DNA from: an uncultured Oscillibacter sp.
Lineage (GTDB): Bacteria; Bacillota; Clostridia; Oscillospirales; Oscillospiraceae
Reading direction: 5' to 3'
Assembly (NCBI GenBank): GCA_910586735.1
Contig: CAJUJW010000070.1
Location: 1 to 12,792, forward strand
DNA: 12,792 nucleotides
Shown: positions 1 to 6,935 of the stretch, piece by piece
How positions within the stretch are numbered: position 1 is the stretch's first letter
Layout: every line of letters starts with the position of its first letter
The notes under the pieces: model-generated
The model's input: only the letters and a program-made list of their open reading frames with translations
Told to the model about the DNA's origin: nothing
The model's database searches: none
Position numbers and translations under genes: made by a program

Positions 1-81
1 GCCCCAGGCGATGAAGGCTCCAATGTTGGGCATGACCATGCCGCTGAGGAACCGTCCAAATTTTTGGACCTTTTCTTTCAT
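1..81 (-). CDS. mtlA: Mannitol-type PTS permease (EIIC/EIICB), N-terminal 27 codons, cut by window edge
   Basis: Only the first 27 residues are inside the window. The translation begins MKEKVQKFGRFLSGMVMPNI and continues GAFIAWG, which is the conserved N-terminus of the mannitol-family enzyme IIC (MtlA), including the MPNIGAFIAWG stretch that opens the first membrane segment. Family knowledge: MtlA imports and phosphorylates a hexitol at the membrane using phosphate relayed from HPr through EIIA and EIIB. The ATG at 79-81 has an AAGGAAG ribosome site about 10 nt upstream. It lies 87 nt downstream of the 1-phosphofructokinase gene on the same strand. Whether an EIIB domain is fused cannot be seen. 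Substrate is uncertain: the neighbouring kinase fits fructose 1-phosphate better than mannitol 1-phosphate. Confidence 0.85.
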   Translation of the reverse strand, partial: MKEKVQKFGRFLSGMVMPNIGAFIAWG

Positions 82-119
82 GGGTTCAACTTCCTTTCTC
101 TCGCAATATTTAGGGGACA

Positions 120-155
120 GGAAACAGTATACCGCTTCCCGGCTAAGGAAAACAA
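120..155 (-). promoter_or_regulatory. Candidate promoter with imperfect palindrome (cre-like) upstream of the PTS gene
   Basis: On the minus strand a weak TTGTTT (150-155) stands 18 nt from a good TATACT (126-131). The -10 box sits inside an imperfect 20-bp palindrome at 120-139 (GGAAGCGGTATACTGTTTCC on the minus strand; 16 of 20 positions symmetric). The AAGCGGTAT core resembles a CcpA catabolite-repression site but misses several consensus bases. Seen: the palindrome and the boxes. Inferred: that the PTS gene has its own regulated start in addition to read-through from upstream. Confidence 0.35.
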
Positions 156-168
156 AGAAACGATGGGG

Positions 169-1080
169 TCACATGTCCGCCAGGAGGCTCCGTATCTCCT
201 CCCCGCCGGCCAGCCCGTCGGAAAAGGCGGTGGCGGACCCGGCGGCGCAGCCCATGCGGTGGGCGGTCTCATAGTCGCGGGAGGACAGCCACCCGGCCAG
301 GAACCCGGCCACCATGGAATCCCCCGCGCCCACGGTGTGGCGCGCCGTCCCCGGGGGCACCCCCAGGCGGCGGGCCCCGCCGGTCTCGTCCAGCAGCAGC
401 GACCCCGCTCCGCCCATGGAAACCAGGACGTTCCTGGCTCCCTGGGCCTGGAGGCTTTGGGCCAGGGGGAGAATCTCCTCCTCCGAGAGGGTCTCCCGGC
501 CGAAGAGCTCCCCCAGCTCGGCGCTGTTGGGCTTGATGAGGAAGGGGCGGTAGGGCAGCACGCCCCACAGCACGTCCCTGGCGGCGTCCACCACCGTCAG
601 GACACCCCGGCCCTCCACACGGGCCAGGATGGTTTGATACACGTCCGCCGGAAGCCCCGCGGGCAGGGACCCGGCCAAAACCAGCACGTCCCCCTTCCCC
701 AGGCCGTCCAGCTTTTGCAGCAGGGCCTCCAGGGCCGGGGCGGGAATGGGGGGACCCTGGCTGTTGATTTCCGTCTCGCCGCCGCCCCCGCCGGAGCGGA
801 TCTTGACATTGACCCTGGTCAGGCCCTCCTCCAGGCGGATGAAGTCCGTTCGGATGCCGCCGGCCTTCAGCCCGTCCTCCAGGGCCCGGCCCGTGAAGCC
901 GGCCACAAAGCCCAGGGCCACGGTCTCCACCCCCAGGCCCCGCAGGACGGTGGAGACGTTGACGCCCTTGCCGCCGAAGTGCATGTGCTCCCGGCTGGTG
1001 CGGTTCAGCTCTCCGGCCCGGAAGCCGTCCACCAGCACCTCGTAGTCCAGGGCGGGGTTCAGCGTTACCGTATAGACCAC
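169..1080 (-). CDS. fruK: 1-phosphofructokinase (PfkB/ribokinase family)
   Basis: 303 residues, the usual length for FruK. It would phosphorylate fructose 1-phosphate to fructose 1,6-bisphosphate with ATP in the cytoplasm. Visible family marks are the opening VYTVTLNPALDYEV, the sugar-binding GGKGVNVS at 36-43, ETEIN at 102-106, KPN at 183-185, and the PfkB C-terminal signature GAGDSMVAGF at 251-260 with the catalytic Asp at 254. An unusual run of five glycines (97-101) lies in the lid region just before ETEIN. The start is GTG at 1078-1080, fixed by a strong GGGAGGTG ribosome site within the last codons of the upstream regulator, whose stop is only 2 nt away, so the two are translationally coupled. 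The closely related tagatose-6-phosphate kinase (LacC) is the main alternative. Confidence 0.87.
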   Translation of the reverse strand: MVYTVTLNPALDYEVLVDGFRAGELNRTSREHMHFGGKGVNVSTVLRGLGVETVALGFVAGFTGRALEDGLKAGGIRTDFIRLEEGLTRVNVKIRSGGGGGETEINSQGPPIPAPALEALLQKLDGLGKGDVLVLAGSLPAGLPADVYQTILARVEGRGVLTVVDAARDVLWGVLPYRPFLIKPNSAELGELFGRETLSEEEILPLAQSLQAQGARNVLVSMGGAGSLLLDETGGARRLGVPPGTARHTVGAGDSMVAGFLAGWLSSRDYETAHRMGCAAGSATAFSDGLAGGEEIRSLLADM

Positions 1081-1082
1081 GG

Positions 1083-1826
1083 CTACACCTCCCTGATGTC
1101 CGTATAGTCTCTGTACCGCCGGTCCGGCAGACGGTCCGTGATGACGCAGGCGGCCTCAATGGGAAACATGACCGCCGCCGTCACCTGGCCGAACTTGCTG
1201 GAGTCCGCCAGCACGTAGACCGATTGGGCCCGCCGGGCCGCCAGGGCCTTCACCGCCGCCTCCTCCGGGTCCGGGGTGGTGAAGCCCTGGGCCAGGGCGA
1301 CGCCGTTGGCCCCCAGGAATGCCTTGGTAAAGTTGTACCGCCCCAGGGCCTCCAGGGTCTCCGCGCCAATCAGGGCCATGGTGCCCGCTTTCAGCATCCC
1401 CCCCAGCACGTGGGTCTGGAGGTTCCGCTCCATGAGGCGGCAGGCGCACTCGATGCTGTTGGTCAGAAACAGCGCCTTGGAGGTCCGCAGGTGCTCGGCC
1501 ACCTGGAGCACCGAGGTCCCCGCGTCCAGGAAGACCACGTCGTCGTCCCCGATGAGGCCGGCGGCGTACCGCGCGATGCGGTCCTTCTCCTCGGTACACA
1601 GTCCCCGCTTGGTCTCCATGTCCAGCTCCTCGCCGTGGAACTCCGCGTTCATCAGCATGGCGCCGCCGTGGACCTTGCTCAATCGGCCCTGCTTGGCCAG
1701 CGCGTTCAGATCCCTGCGGATGGTGGCCTCAGAAGCGCCCGTCACCTGACAGAGGTCCGTCACCGTGGCGGCCCGCCGCTGGGCCAGCTCCTTGAGAATC
1801 CGTTCCGCGCGTTGTTCAGCCAGCAT
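1083..1826 (-). CDS. DeoR/GlpR-family transcriptional regulator (FruR-like)
   Basis: 247 residues, typical of the DeoR family. The N-terminal winged helix-turn-helix spans about residues 6-56, with the recognition stretch ASEATIRRDLNAL at 31-43 followed by the family-typical KVHGGA at 51-56. The C-terminal DeoRC sensor domain shows DAGTSVLQVAEHL (about 101-113), LTNS (121-124), GANGV (172-176) and DSSKFG (208-213); this fold binds phosphorylated sugars. It is the first gene of the unit ahead of 1-phosphofructokinase and a PTS permease, so it most likely represses this locus and is relieved by a sugar phosphate such as fructose 1-phosphate. The ATG at 1824-1826 has a GGGGGGTG ribosome site 4 nt upstream. 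Assignment to the family is firm; the exact inducer is inferred. Confidence 0.9.
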   Translation of the reverse strand: MLAEQRAERILKELAQRRAATVTDLCQVTGASEATIRRDLNALAKQGRLSKVHGGAMLMNAEFHGEELDMETKRGLCTEEKDRIARYAAGLIGDDDVVFLDAGTSVLQVAEHLRTSKALFLTNSIECACRLMERNLQTHVLGGMLKAGTMALIGAETLEALGRYNFTKAFLGANGVALAQGFTTPDPEEAAVKALAARRAQSVYVLADSSKFGQVTAAVMFPIEAACVITDRLPDRRYRDYTDIREV

Positions 1827-1878
1827 AATTCACCCCCCTATCTGTGACTGAAAATGGTTGATTCCGATCTCCTTGGTT

Positions 1879-1907
1879 ATAATACCGCCAATAACAATCA
1901 AAGTCAA
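1879..1907 (-). promoter_or_regulatory. Sigma-A type promoter of the regulator-kinase unit
   Basis: On the minus strand TTGACT (1902-1907) is separated by exactly 17 nt from TATTAT (1879-1884). Transcription would start near 1872, giving a leader of about 45 nt before the regulator ATG at 1826. The surrounding 70 bp are AT-rich compared with the genes. Confidence 0.75.
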
Positions 1908-1921
1908 TATCAATCAATCAA
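1897..1921. promoter_or_regulatory. Candidate DeoR-family operator: repeated ATCAA half-sites over the -35 box
   Basis: On the plus strand ATCAA occurs at 1897-1901, 1909-1913, 1913-1917 and 1917-1921, with a GTCAA at 1903-1907. The array covers the -35 element and the DNA just upstream. Operators of some DeoR-family repressors (for example Bacillus IolR) contain repeated YCAA-type half-sites, so this fits autoregulation by the adjacent DeoR protein. The repeats are seen; the binding is inferred. Confidence 0.4.
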
Positions 1922-1988
1922 AACCAAGCATAGAAAATCGAATGGGAAATTTGTGCAGTCCGCCGAAGGGCGGGATATGGCGGTCCCA

Positions 1989-2017
1989 AAAGGCCCTCCC
2001 CGCTGGGGAGGGCCTTT
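1989..2017 (-). terminator. Rho-independent terminator of the sahH-to-aminotransferase operon
   Basis: A perfect 13-bp stem (AAAGGCCCTCCCC / GGGGAGGGCCTTT) with a 3-nt loop starts 15 nt after the aminotransferase stop codon. On the minus strand the stem ends in TTTT. It also separates this operon from the deoR promoter 80 nt further on. Confidence 0.85.
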
Positions 2018-2032
2018 GAAATCAGGCAGGGA

Positions 2033-3172
2033 TCAGGCCAGGGTTTTGATGAAGCGCTCCACCCGGTCCAGGCCCTCCTTCAGGTCCTCGTCGGAGTAGC
2101 AGTAGCTCAATCGCATATAGCCCTCGGTGCCGAAGTACACGCCGGGGACCAGGCCCACCAGGCCCTCCTTCAGCATCTTCTCGCAGAAGGCCAGCGAGTC
2201 CATGCCGTACTTCCTGATGCTGATGAACATGTAGAAGGCCCCCTCGGGCTTCTGGACCTCCAGGCCCATGTCCACCAGACGCTTGTACACGTAGTCCCGC
2301 CGTCTGCGGAAGAGCGCCGTCATGGCGGAGGTGTCGCTCTCCAGGGCCGCGGCGCAGGCGGTCTGGACAAAGGACGGGGCGGAGACCACGGCGTACTGGT
2401 GGAAAATCTGCATCCGGTCCCGGATGGGGGCGTCCGCCAGGCACCAGCCCAGGCGCCAGCCGGTCATGGCGTAGGGCTTGGAGAAGCTGTTGACGACGAT
2501 GATCCGGTCCCGCATGTCCTGGAACTCTGCGAAGCTGTGATAGGTGTCGGTGTAAACCAGGGTCCGGTACACGTCGTCGCAGAGGACGAAGATGGGCCGG
2601 TCCTTCAAAACGCCGTGGATGGCGTCCAGGGTCCCCCGGGTGTAGATGCAGCCGGTGGGGTTGTTGGGGGAGGTGAGGATGATCGCCTTGGTCCTGGGAG
2701 TGATGGCCGCCTCCAGGGCCTGGGGATCAATCTGGAAGCGGTGGTCCTCCGTGGGCAGGGCCACGGGGACGCCCCGGCACAGCTGGGTGATAGACTCGTA
2801 GAGGCTGAACGCCGGCGTGGGGATGATGACCTCGTCCCCCGGATTCAGCACCGTGGAGAGGGCCAGGTACAGTCCCTCCGTCGCCCCGATGGTGAGGATG
2901 ATCTCCTCCGGGGAATAGCGCAGGCCGTGGGCCCGCTCCTCGAACTTGGAGATGGCCTCCAGCAAATAGGGGTAGCCGTTGCCGGGGGGATAGTGGGTGT
3001 CGTTTTGGTCCAGGGCGGCCTTGGCGGCCTCCTTGATGAAATCGGGGGTGTTCTGGTCCGGCTCGCCGATGGTCAGGCTGCACGCGCCGGGGGTGTCCCG
3101 CACCAGGGTGGTAAAGCGGCGGATGCCGGACAGCTCCTGGCCCATTACGGCGCTGTTTAATGTCAGGTCCAA
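2033..3172 (-). CDS. Class I/II pyridoxal-phosphate aminotransferase (AspC/AspB-like)
   Basis: About 379 residues, normal for fold-type I aminotransferases. Counting from the upstream GTG at 3181: YPPGNGYPYLLEAI (64-77), SPNNPTG (171-177) with the cofactor-contacting Asn174, CDDVYRTLVY (201-210) with Asp202 and Tyr205, SFSKPYAMTGWRLG (232-245) with the PLP-binding Lys235, and MRLSY (356-360) with Arg357 that grips the substrate carboxylate. Start choice: the AGGAG ribosome site ends only 1 nt before the GTG at 3181 but 10 nt before the TTG at 3170-3172, so the TTG is preferred. It is the last gene of a four-gene operon, 22 nt after the aldehyde reductase. Substrate cannot be read from sequence; given SAM by-product genes upstream, sulfur amino acids or their keto acids are possible. 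Function class is firm, specificity unknown. Confidence 0.88.
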   Translation of the reverse strand: MDLTLNSAVMGQELSGIRRFTTLVRDTPGACSLTIGEPDQNTPDFIKEAAKAALDQNDTHYPPGNGYPYLLEAISKFEERAHGLRYSPEEIILTIGATEGLYLALSTVLNPGDEVIIPTPAFSLYESITQLCRGVPVALPTEDHRFQIDPQALEAAITPRTKAIILTSPNNPTGCIYTRGTLDAIHGVLKDRPIFVLCDDVYRTLVYTDTYHSFAEFQDMRDRIIVVNSFSKPYAMTGWRLGWCLADAPIRDRMQIFHQYAVVSAPSFVQTACAAALESDTSAMTALFRRRRDYVYKRLVDMGLEVQKPEGAFYMFISIRKYGMDSLAFCEKMLKEGLVGLVPGVYFGTEGYMRLSYCYSDEDLKEGLDRVERFIKTLA

Positions 3173-3194
3173 GGGGTTCACACTCCTTTTTAAA

Positions 3195-4358
3195 TTACAG
3201 ACTCATCTCGTAGATCTTCACAATGTCCTCCACGCTCAGGGGGACAAAGGTGCTGTCAAAGCCGCCGATGCGGGCCTTCCGGGCCATCTCCCGGAAGTGC
3301 TCGGGCCCGATGCCGATCTCGGACAGCGTGGCGGGGAGGCCCATGGAGGTAAAGAAGGTCCGGGTCCTCTCAATGGCGGCCTCCGCCAGCCGCCGGGCGG
3401 GGAGGGCGGCGTCCAGGTCCCACACGGCGGTTCCATAGCGGGCGAAGCGGCCCTCGGTCCTCTCGTTGAGGACATAGCGCATCCAGTTGGGGGTCAGGAT
3501 GGCCAGGCCCGCGCCGTGGGTCACGTCGTAGAAGGCGGAGAGCTCGTGCTCCATGCGGTGGACGCTCCAGGACACGGGCTTGCCCATCTTCAAAAAGCCG
3601 TTGATGGCCCAGGTGGCGTTCCACATCAGGTTGGCCCTGGCCTCGTAGTCGTCGGGGGTCTGGATGGCCTTGGGGCCGTACTTGATACAGGAGCGGAGAA
3701 TGGCCTCCGCCAGGCTGTCCGCCAGGTAGTTGTCCTCTATGGGGCTGAAATAGTTCTCGAAGGTGTGGGACATGATGTCCGCCGTGCCCGCGGCGGTCTG
3801 GAAGGCGGGCAGGGTGTAGGTATACGTGGGGTCCAGGATGGACACGGCGGGATAGCAGCAGGGCCCGGCGAAGGACTCCTTCTCGTTGGTCTCCGGGTTG
3901 GAGATGACCGCGATGTCGTCCATCTCAGAGCCCGTGGCCGCCATGGTCAGCACGGCGAAAATGGGCAGGGCCCTCTCCGGGGTCAGCTTTTTGGCGGAGA
4001 GGTCCCAGGGGTCCCCGTCGTAGTAAAATCCGGCGGCGATGCCCTTGGCGCAGTCGATGGCGCTGCCGCCCCCCAGGGCCAGCACGCCGTTCAGCCCCTC
4101 CTCCCGGCAGAGGCGGACGCCCTCCCGGACCGTGGCGACTCTGGGGTTGGGCTCTACGCCGGGCAGCTCGACCCAGGGGATACCGTGGGACTTCAGCTGT
4201 TCTGCGGCGTCGTCAAAGACCCCGTTGCGCTTAACGCTGCCCCCGCCGTAGACCACCAGCACCTTTCTGGCCCTGGCGGCAATCTCCGCCCCCAGCTTCT
4301 GAATCTGGCCCTGGCCGAAGTGGACCACCGTGGGAATGGAATAGGTAAAGTTTGTCAT
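3195..4358 (-). CDS. Iron-containing alcohol dehydrogenase, YqhD/butanol-dehydrogenase type
   Basis: 387 residues from the ATG at 4356-4358, the same length as E. coli YqhD. The metal ligands fall at the YqhD positions: Asp194 and His198 in GTADIMSHTFENYF, His267 in SVHRMEHEL and His281 in VTHGAGLAI. Cofactor-binding glycine motifs are YGGGSVKRNG (37-46) and LGGGSAIDCAKGIA (95-108). Enzymes of this group reduce a broad range of aldehydes to alcohols with NAD(P)H in the cytoplasm. The ATG is preferred over a TTG two codons upstream because the AAAGGGGC ribosome site lies about 7 nt from the ATG and abuts the TTG. It is third in a tight operon, 19 nt after the SAH/MTA deaminase. Its natural aldehyde is unknown; the context suggests one formed from a SAM by-product or from its aminotransferase neighbour. 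Confidence 0.9.
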   Translation of the reverse strand: MTNFTYSIPTVVHFGQGQIQKLGAEIAARARKVLVVYGGGSVKRNGVFDDAAEQLKSHGIPWVELPGVEPNPRVATVREGVRLCREEGLNGVLALGGGSAIDCAKGIAAGFYYDGDPWDLSAKKLTPERALPIFAVLTMAATGSEMDDIAVISNPETNEKESFAGPCCYPAVSILDPTYTYTLPAFQTAAGTADIMSHTFENYFSPIEDNYLADSLAEAILRSCIKYGPKAIQTPDDYEARANLMWNATWAINGFLKMGKPVSWSVHRMEHELSAFYDVTHGAGLAILTPNWMRYVLNERTEGRFARYGTAVWDLDAALPARRLAEAAIERTRTFFTSMGLPATLSEIGIGPEHFREMARKARIGGFDSTFVPLSVEDIVKIYEMSL

Positions 4359-4377
4359 GAACAAGCCCCTTTCTTAC

Positions 4378-5676
4378 TCAGGCGTACAGCCGCTTCACGG
4401 CGGCCTTGGCGTCGTGCAGAATCCGCTCCCTGTCCAAGGTCAGGAACTCGCCGTTCTCATAGAGGACCTTCCCGTCCACCATGGTCATGGCCACGTCGCC
4501 GCCCTGGGCGGAGTAGACCGTCAGGGCCAGGGGGTCCAGGTTGGGGTACAGGTGAGGTTTCGTCAGGTCCAGGGCGATGATGTCCGCCTTTTTGCCCACG
4601 GCCAGCTCGCCGGTGTCCTCCCGGCCCTGGAGCCTGGCCCCGTTGCGGGTGGCCATGGCCAGGAGCTGTGCGGGCTTTAAGATGGTGGGGTCCCGGTGAT
4701 AGCCGTTGTGGAGGACGGCGGCCAGGTGGAGCTCCTCCAGCATGTTCAAGTTGTTGTTGCTGGCCGCCCCGTCGGTGCCCAGGGCCACGTTGAGCCCCAG
4801 ATCCAGCATCCGCTGAACGGGGGCAAAGCCGCTGCCCAGCTTCATGTTGCTGGTGGGGTTGTGGACCGGGGAGACGCCCTTTTCCAGCATCAGGGCCATG
4901 TCCTCCTCCGTCACCCAGACGCAGTGGGCGGCGAAGGTGGGGCTGTCGAAGGTCCCCAGGTCATAGAACCACCGGGCCGGGGTCTTGCCGTATTTCTCCA
5001 CGCACTCGTCGTGCTCCTTTTTCGTCTCGGAGAGGTGGATGTGCATCCGGCCCCCCAGCTCCTTGCAGGCGGCGCTGTAGGGCCCCACAATGTGCTCAAA
5101 GCAGGTGTACTCGGCGTGGACGGAGAAGTCGATGCGGACCCGGCCCTCCCCCGCCCCGTGGAAATCCTTGAAGAGCTGGAGGGACTGCTTCACCCGGAAG
5201 TTGTCCTCATAGCGCTCGTCCTTGTCAAAGCACTGGACCGGGCGGGAGATGTTGGCCTTGATGCCGCAGGCCAGGGCGTTTTCCACGGCGGTCTGGGGCT
5301 CGAAATACATGTCGGAGTAGCTGGTGGTGCCGGTGGAGAGCATCTCCAGCAGGGCCAGCTGGTTGCCCACCTTGATGTCCTCCGCCGTCAGCTTGTCCTC
5401 GATGGGCATGATCTTCCCAAAGAGCCACTCCTGGAGGCTCAGGTCGCTGCCCACGCCCCGCAGCAGCACCATGGGGCTGTGGTTGTGGCAGTTGATGAGG
5501 CCGGGGAGCAGAAGCCGGTCCGTCATGTCCTTCTCCTGGTCATAAGGGGCCTGGGGTTTCTCCGTCCCGATGTAGTCAATGGTGTCCCCGTCGATTCCCA
5601 GCCAGGCGTTCTCCAGGCAGCGGAAGCCCGCCCCCTGGCCGGCCAGAATGTCACAGTGTTTCAATAACAGTTTCAT
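4378..5676 (-). CDS. mtaD: S-adenosylhomocysteine / 5'-methylthioadenosine deaminase (amidohydrolase superfamily)
   Basis: 432 residues, full length for the MtaD/DadD group. Hydrolytic deamination of SAH, methylthioadenosine or 5'-deoxyadenosine gives the inosine analogue plus ammonia. The metal site is complete: His64 and His66 in NCHNHSP, His214 in MHIHLSE with the catalytic Glu217, His251 in AAHCVWV and Asp302 in LGTDGAAS. FSVHAEYTC (184-192) carries the His187 typical of SAH/MTA deaminases. The C-terminal GELAVGKKADIIALDL (356-371) is the usual amidohydrolase beta-sandwich return. The ATG at 5674-5676 has a GAGGAGGAG ribosome site that begins in the stop codon of sahH 14 nt upstream. Adjacency to an SAH hydrolase supports SAH as a main substrate. 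A guanine or other nucleoside deaminase is less likely, given length and motifs. Confidence 0.9.
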   Translation of the reverse strand: MKLLLKHCDILAGQGAGFRCLENAWLGIDGDTIDYIGTEKPQAPYDQEKDMTDRLLLPGLINCHNHSPMVLLRGVGSDLSLQEWLFGKIMPIEDKLTAEDIKVGNQLALLEMLSTGTTSYSDMYFEPQTAVENALACGIKANISRPVQCFDKDERYEDNFRVKQSLQLFKDFHGAGEGRVRIDFSVHAEYTCFEHIVGPYSAACKELGGRMHIHLSETKKEHDECVEKYGKTPARWFYDLGTFDSPTFAAHCVWVTEEDMALMLEKGVSPVHNPTSNMKLGSGFAPVQRMLDLGLNVALGTDGAASNNNLNMLEELHLAAVLHNGYHRDPTILKPAQLLAMATRNGARLQGREDTGELAVGKKADIIALDLTKPHLYPNLDPLALTVYSAQGGDVAMTMVDGKVLYENGEFLTLDRERILHDAKAAVKRLYA

Positions 5677-5690
5677 AAACGGGCTCCTCC

Positions 5691-6935
5691 TCAGGCTTCG
5701 GCGCTGTGGATATAGGCCTCCTGCTCCGGCGTCAGCGTGTCGATGGAGAGGCCCAGGGCCGCCAGCTTGGCCCAGCCGATCTGGTCGTCAATCTCAGCGG
5801 GAACCTGGTAGAGCTTGACCTCCAGGCTGTCCCGGTGCCTGGCCACCCACTCCGCCGCCAGGGCCTGGACGGAGAAGGACATGTCCATGATCTCCGCCGG
5901 GTGGCCGTTGCCGCCGGCCAGGTTCACCAGGCGCCCCTCCGCCAGAACGTTCAGCACCCGCCCATCGGGCATTTTGTAGCCCACGATGTTCTCCCGCTGG
6001 GGGAAGGACTCCACGGCGTTCTCCCGCAGCCACTTCACGTCCACCTCGCAGTCGAAGTGTCCGGCGTTGCAGAGGAGGGCGTTGTTTTTCATCCGGGCGA
6101 AGTGCTCTTGGGTGATGATGTCCTTGCAGCCGGTGGAGGTGATGAAGAGGTCCCCCAGTGGGGCGGCGTCCGCCATTTTCATCACCCGGAAGCCGTTCAT
6201 GGTGGCGTCCAGAGCCTTGAAGGGGTCCACCTCCGTGACGATGACATCGGCCCCCATGCCCTTGGCCCGGAGGGCGATGCCGGACCCGCACCAGCCGTAG
6301 CCGCCCACCACCACGGTCTTCCCGGCCACGATCAGGTTGGTGGTGTGCATGACGGCATCCCAGACGGACTGCCCGGTTCCGTATTTGTTGTCATAGTAGT
6401 GTTTGGCCTTGGCGTCGTTTACCGCCATCATGGCGCAGGGGAGGGTCCCCTCCCGCTCCCGGGCCTTCAGGCGGAGGATGCCGGTGGTGGTCTCCTCGCA
6501 GCCGCCGATGAGGCAGTCGGCGTACTCTTTGCACTTCCCGGAGAGGAGCTGCACCAGGTCGCCGCCGTCGTCAATGATAATGTGGGGGTGGCATTTGAGG
6601 GTCTCTGTCAGAAGGGCCTCGTACTCCTCCATGGAGACGCCGTGCTTGCCGAAGGTCTCAACGCCCATCTCGGCCACGGCGGCCGCCACGTCGTCCTGGG
6701 TGGACAGGGGGTTGCAGCCGGTCAGGAAGACCTCTGCGCCGCCGGCCTTCAAAACCAGGCCCAGGTTGGCGGTCTTGGCCTCCAGGTGGACGGAGACGGC
6801 GACGCGCAGTCCGGCGAAGGGCTTTTCCTTGGCGAACCGGGCCTCGATCTGGGACAGAGCGGGCATGAAGCCCCGCACCCACTCAATCTTACGCTGCCCG
6901 GAGGGGGACAGGGAAGGGTCTCTGATGATACTCAT
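5691..6935 (-). CDS. ahcY: Adenosylhomocysteinase, Thermotoga/methanogen type (possible S-inosylhomocysteine hydrolase)
   Basis: 414 residues, shorter than the usual 430-480. It splits S-adenosyl- (or S-inosyl-) homocysteine into homocysteine and the nucleoside with tightly bound NAD. Catalytic residues are present: Asp124 in IDDGGDL, Glu148 in GGCEETTTG, Lys178 and Asp182 in NDAKAKHYYDN, His293 in AGHF and His345 in GNGHP. The NAD fold has GGYGWCGSG (211-219). Purine-contact positions differ from the human-type enzyme: HLEAKTA (50-56) puts Glu52 and Lys54 where human has Thr57 and Glu59, and Asn343 replaces Met351. The C-terminus ends at SAEA and lacks the Lys-Pro-x-x-Tyr-Arg-Tyr tail that covers NAD in the neighbouring subunit. 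These are marks of the Thermotoga/archaeal branch. It leads the operon, from ATG 6933-6935 with AAAGGA about 9 nt upstream. Confidence 0.92.
   Translation of the reverse strand: MSIIRDPSLSPSGQRKIEWVRGFMPALSQIEARFAKEKPFAGLRVAVSVHLEAKTANLGLVLKAGGAEVFLTGCNPLSTQDDVAAAVAEMGVETFGKHGVSMEEYEALLTETLKCHPHIIIDDGGDLVQLLSGKCKEYADCLIGGCEETTTGILRLKAREREGTLPCAMMAVNDAKAKHYYDNKYGTGQSVWDAVMHTTNLIVAGKTVVVGGYGWCGSGIALRAKGMGADVIVTEVDPFKALDATMNGFRVMKMADAAPLGDLFITSTGCKDIITQEHFARMKNNALLCNAGHFDCEVDVKWLRENAVESFPQRENIVGYKMPDGRVLNVLAEGRLVNLAGGNGHPAEIMDMSFSVQALAAEWVARHRDSLEVKLYQVPAEIDDQIGWAKLAALGLSIDTLTPEQEAYIHSAEA

Noticed and set aside
64..1107. Long plus-strand open frame opposite the 1-phosphofructokinase gene
   Set aside because: It is rich in Gly/Pro/Ala/Arg/Gln with no recognisable motif, has no ribosome site, and mirrors a well-supported gene. 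Such antisense frames are expected in GC-rich DNA; the same applies to the frames opposite sahH, mtaD, the dehydrogenase, the helicase (8126-10522, minus) and nupQ.
5691..5760. SahH as a truncated or frameshifted adenosylhomocysteinase because it lacks the usual C-terminal tail
   Set aside because: The C-terminal helix is intact and ends in the way typical of the Thermotoga/archaeal branch; all catalytic residues are present and the stop is followed properly by the next gene's ribosome site.
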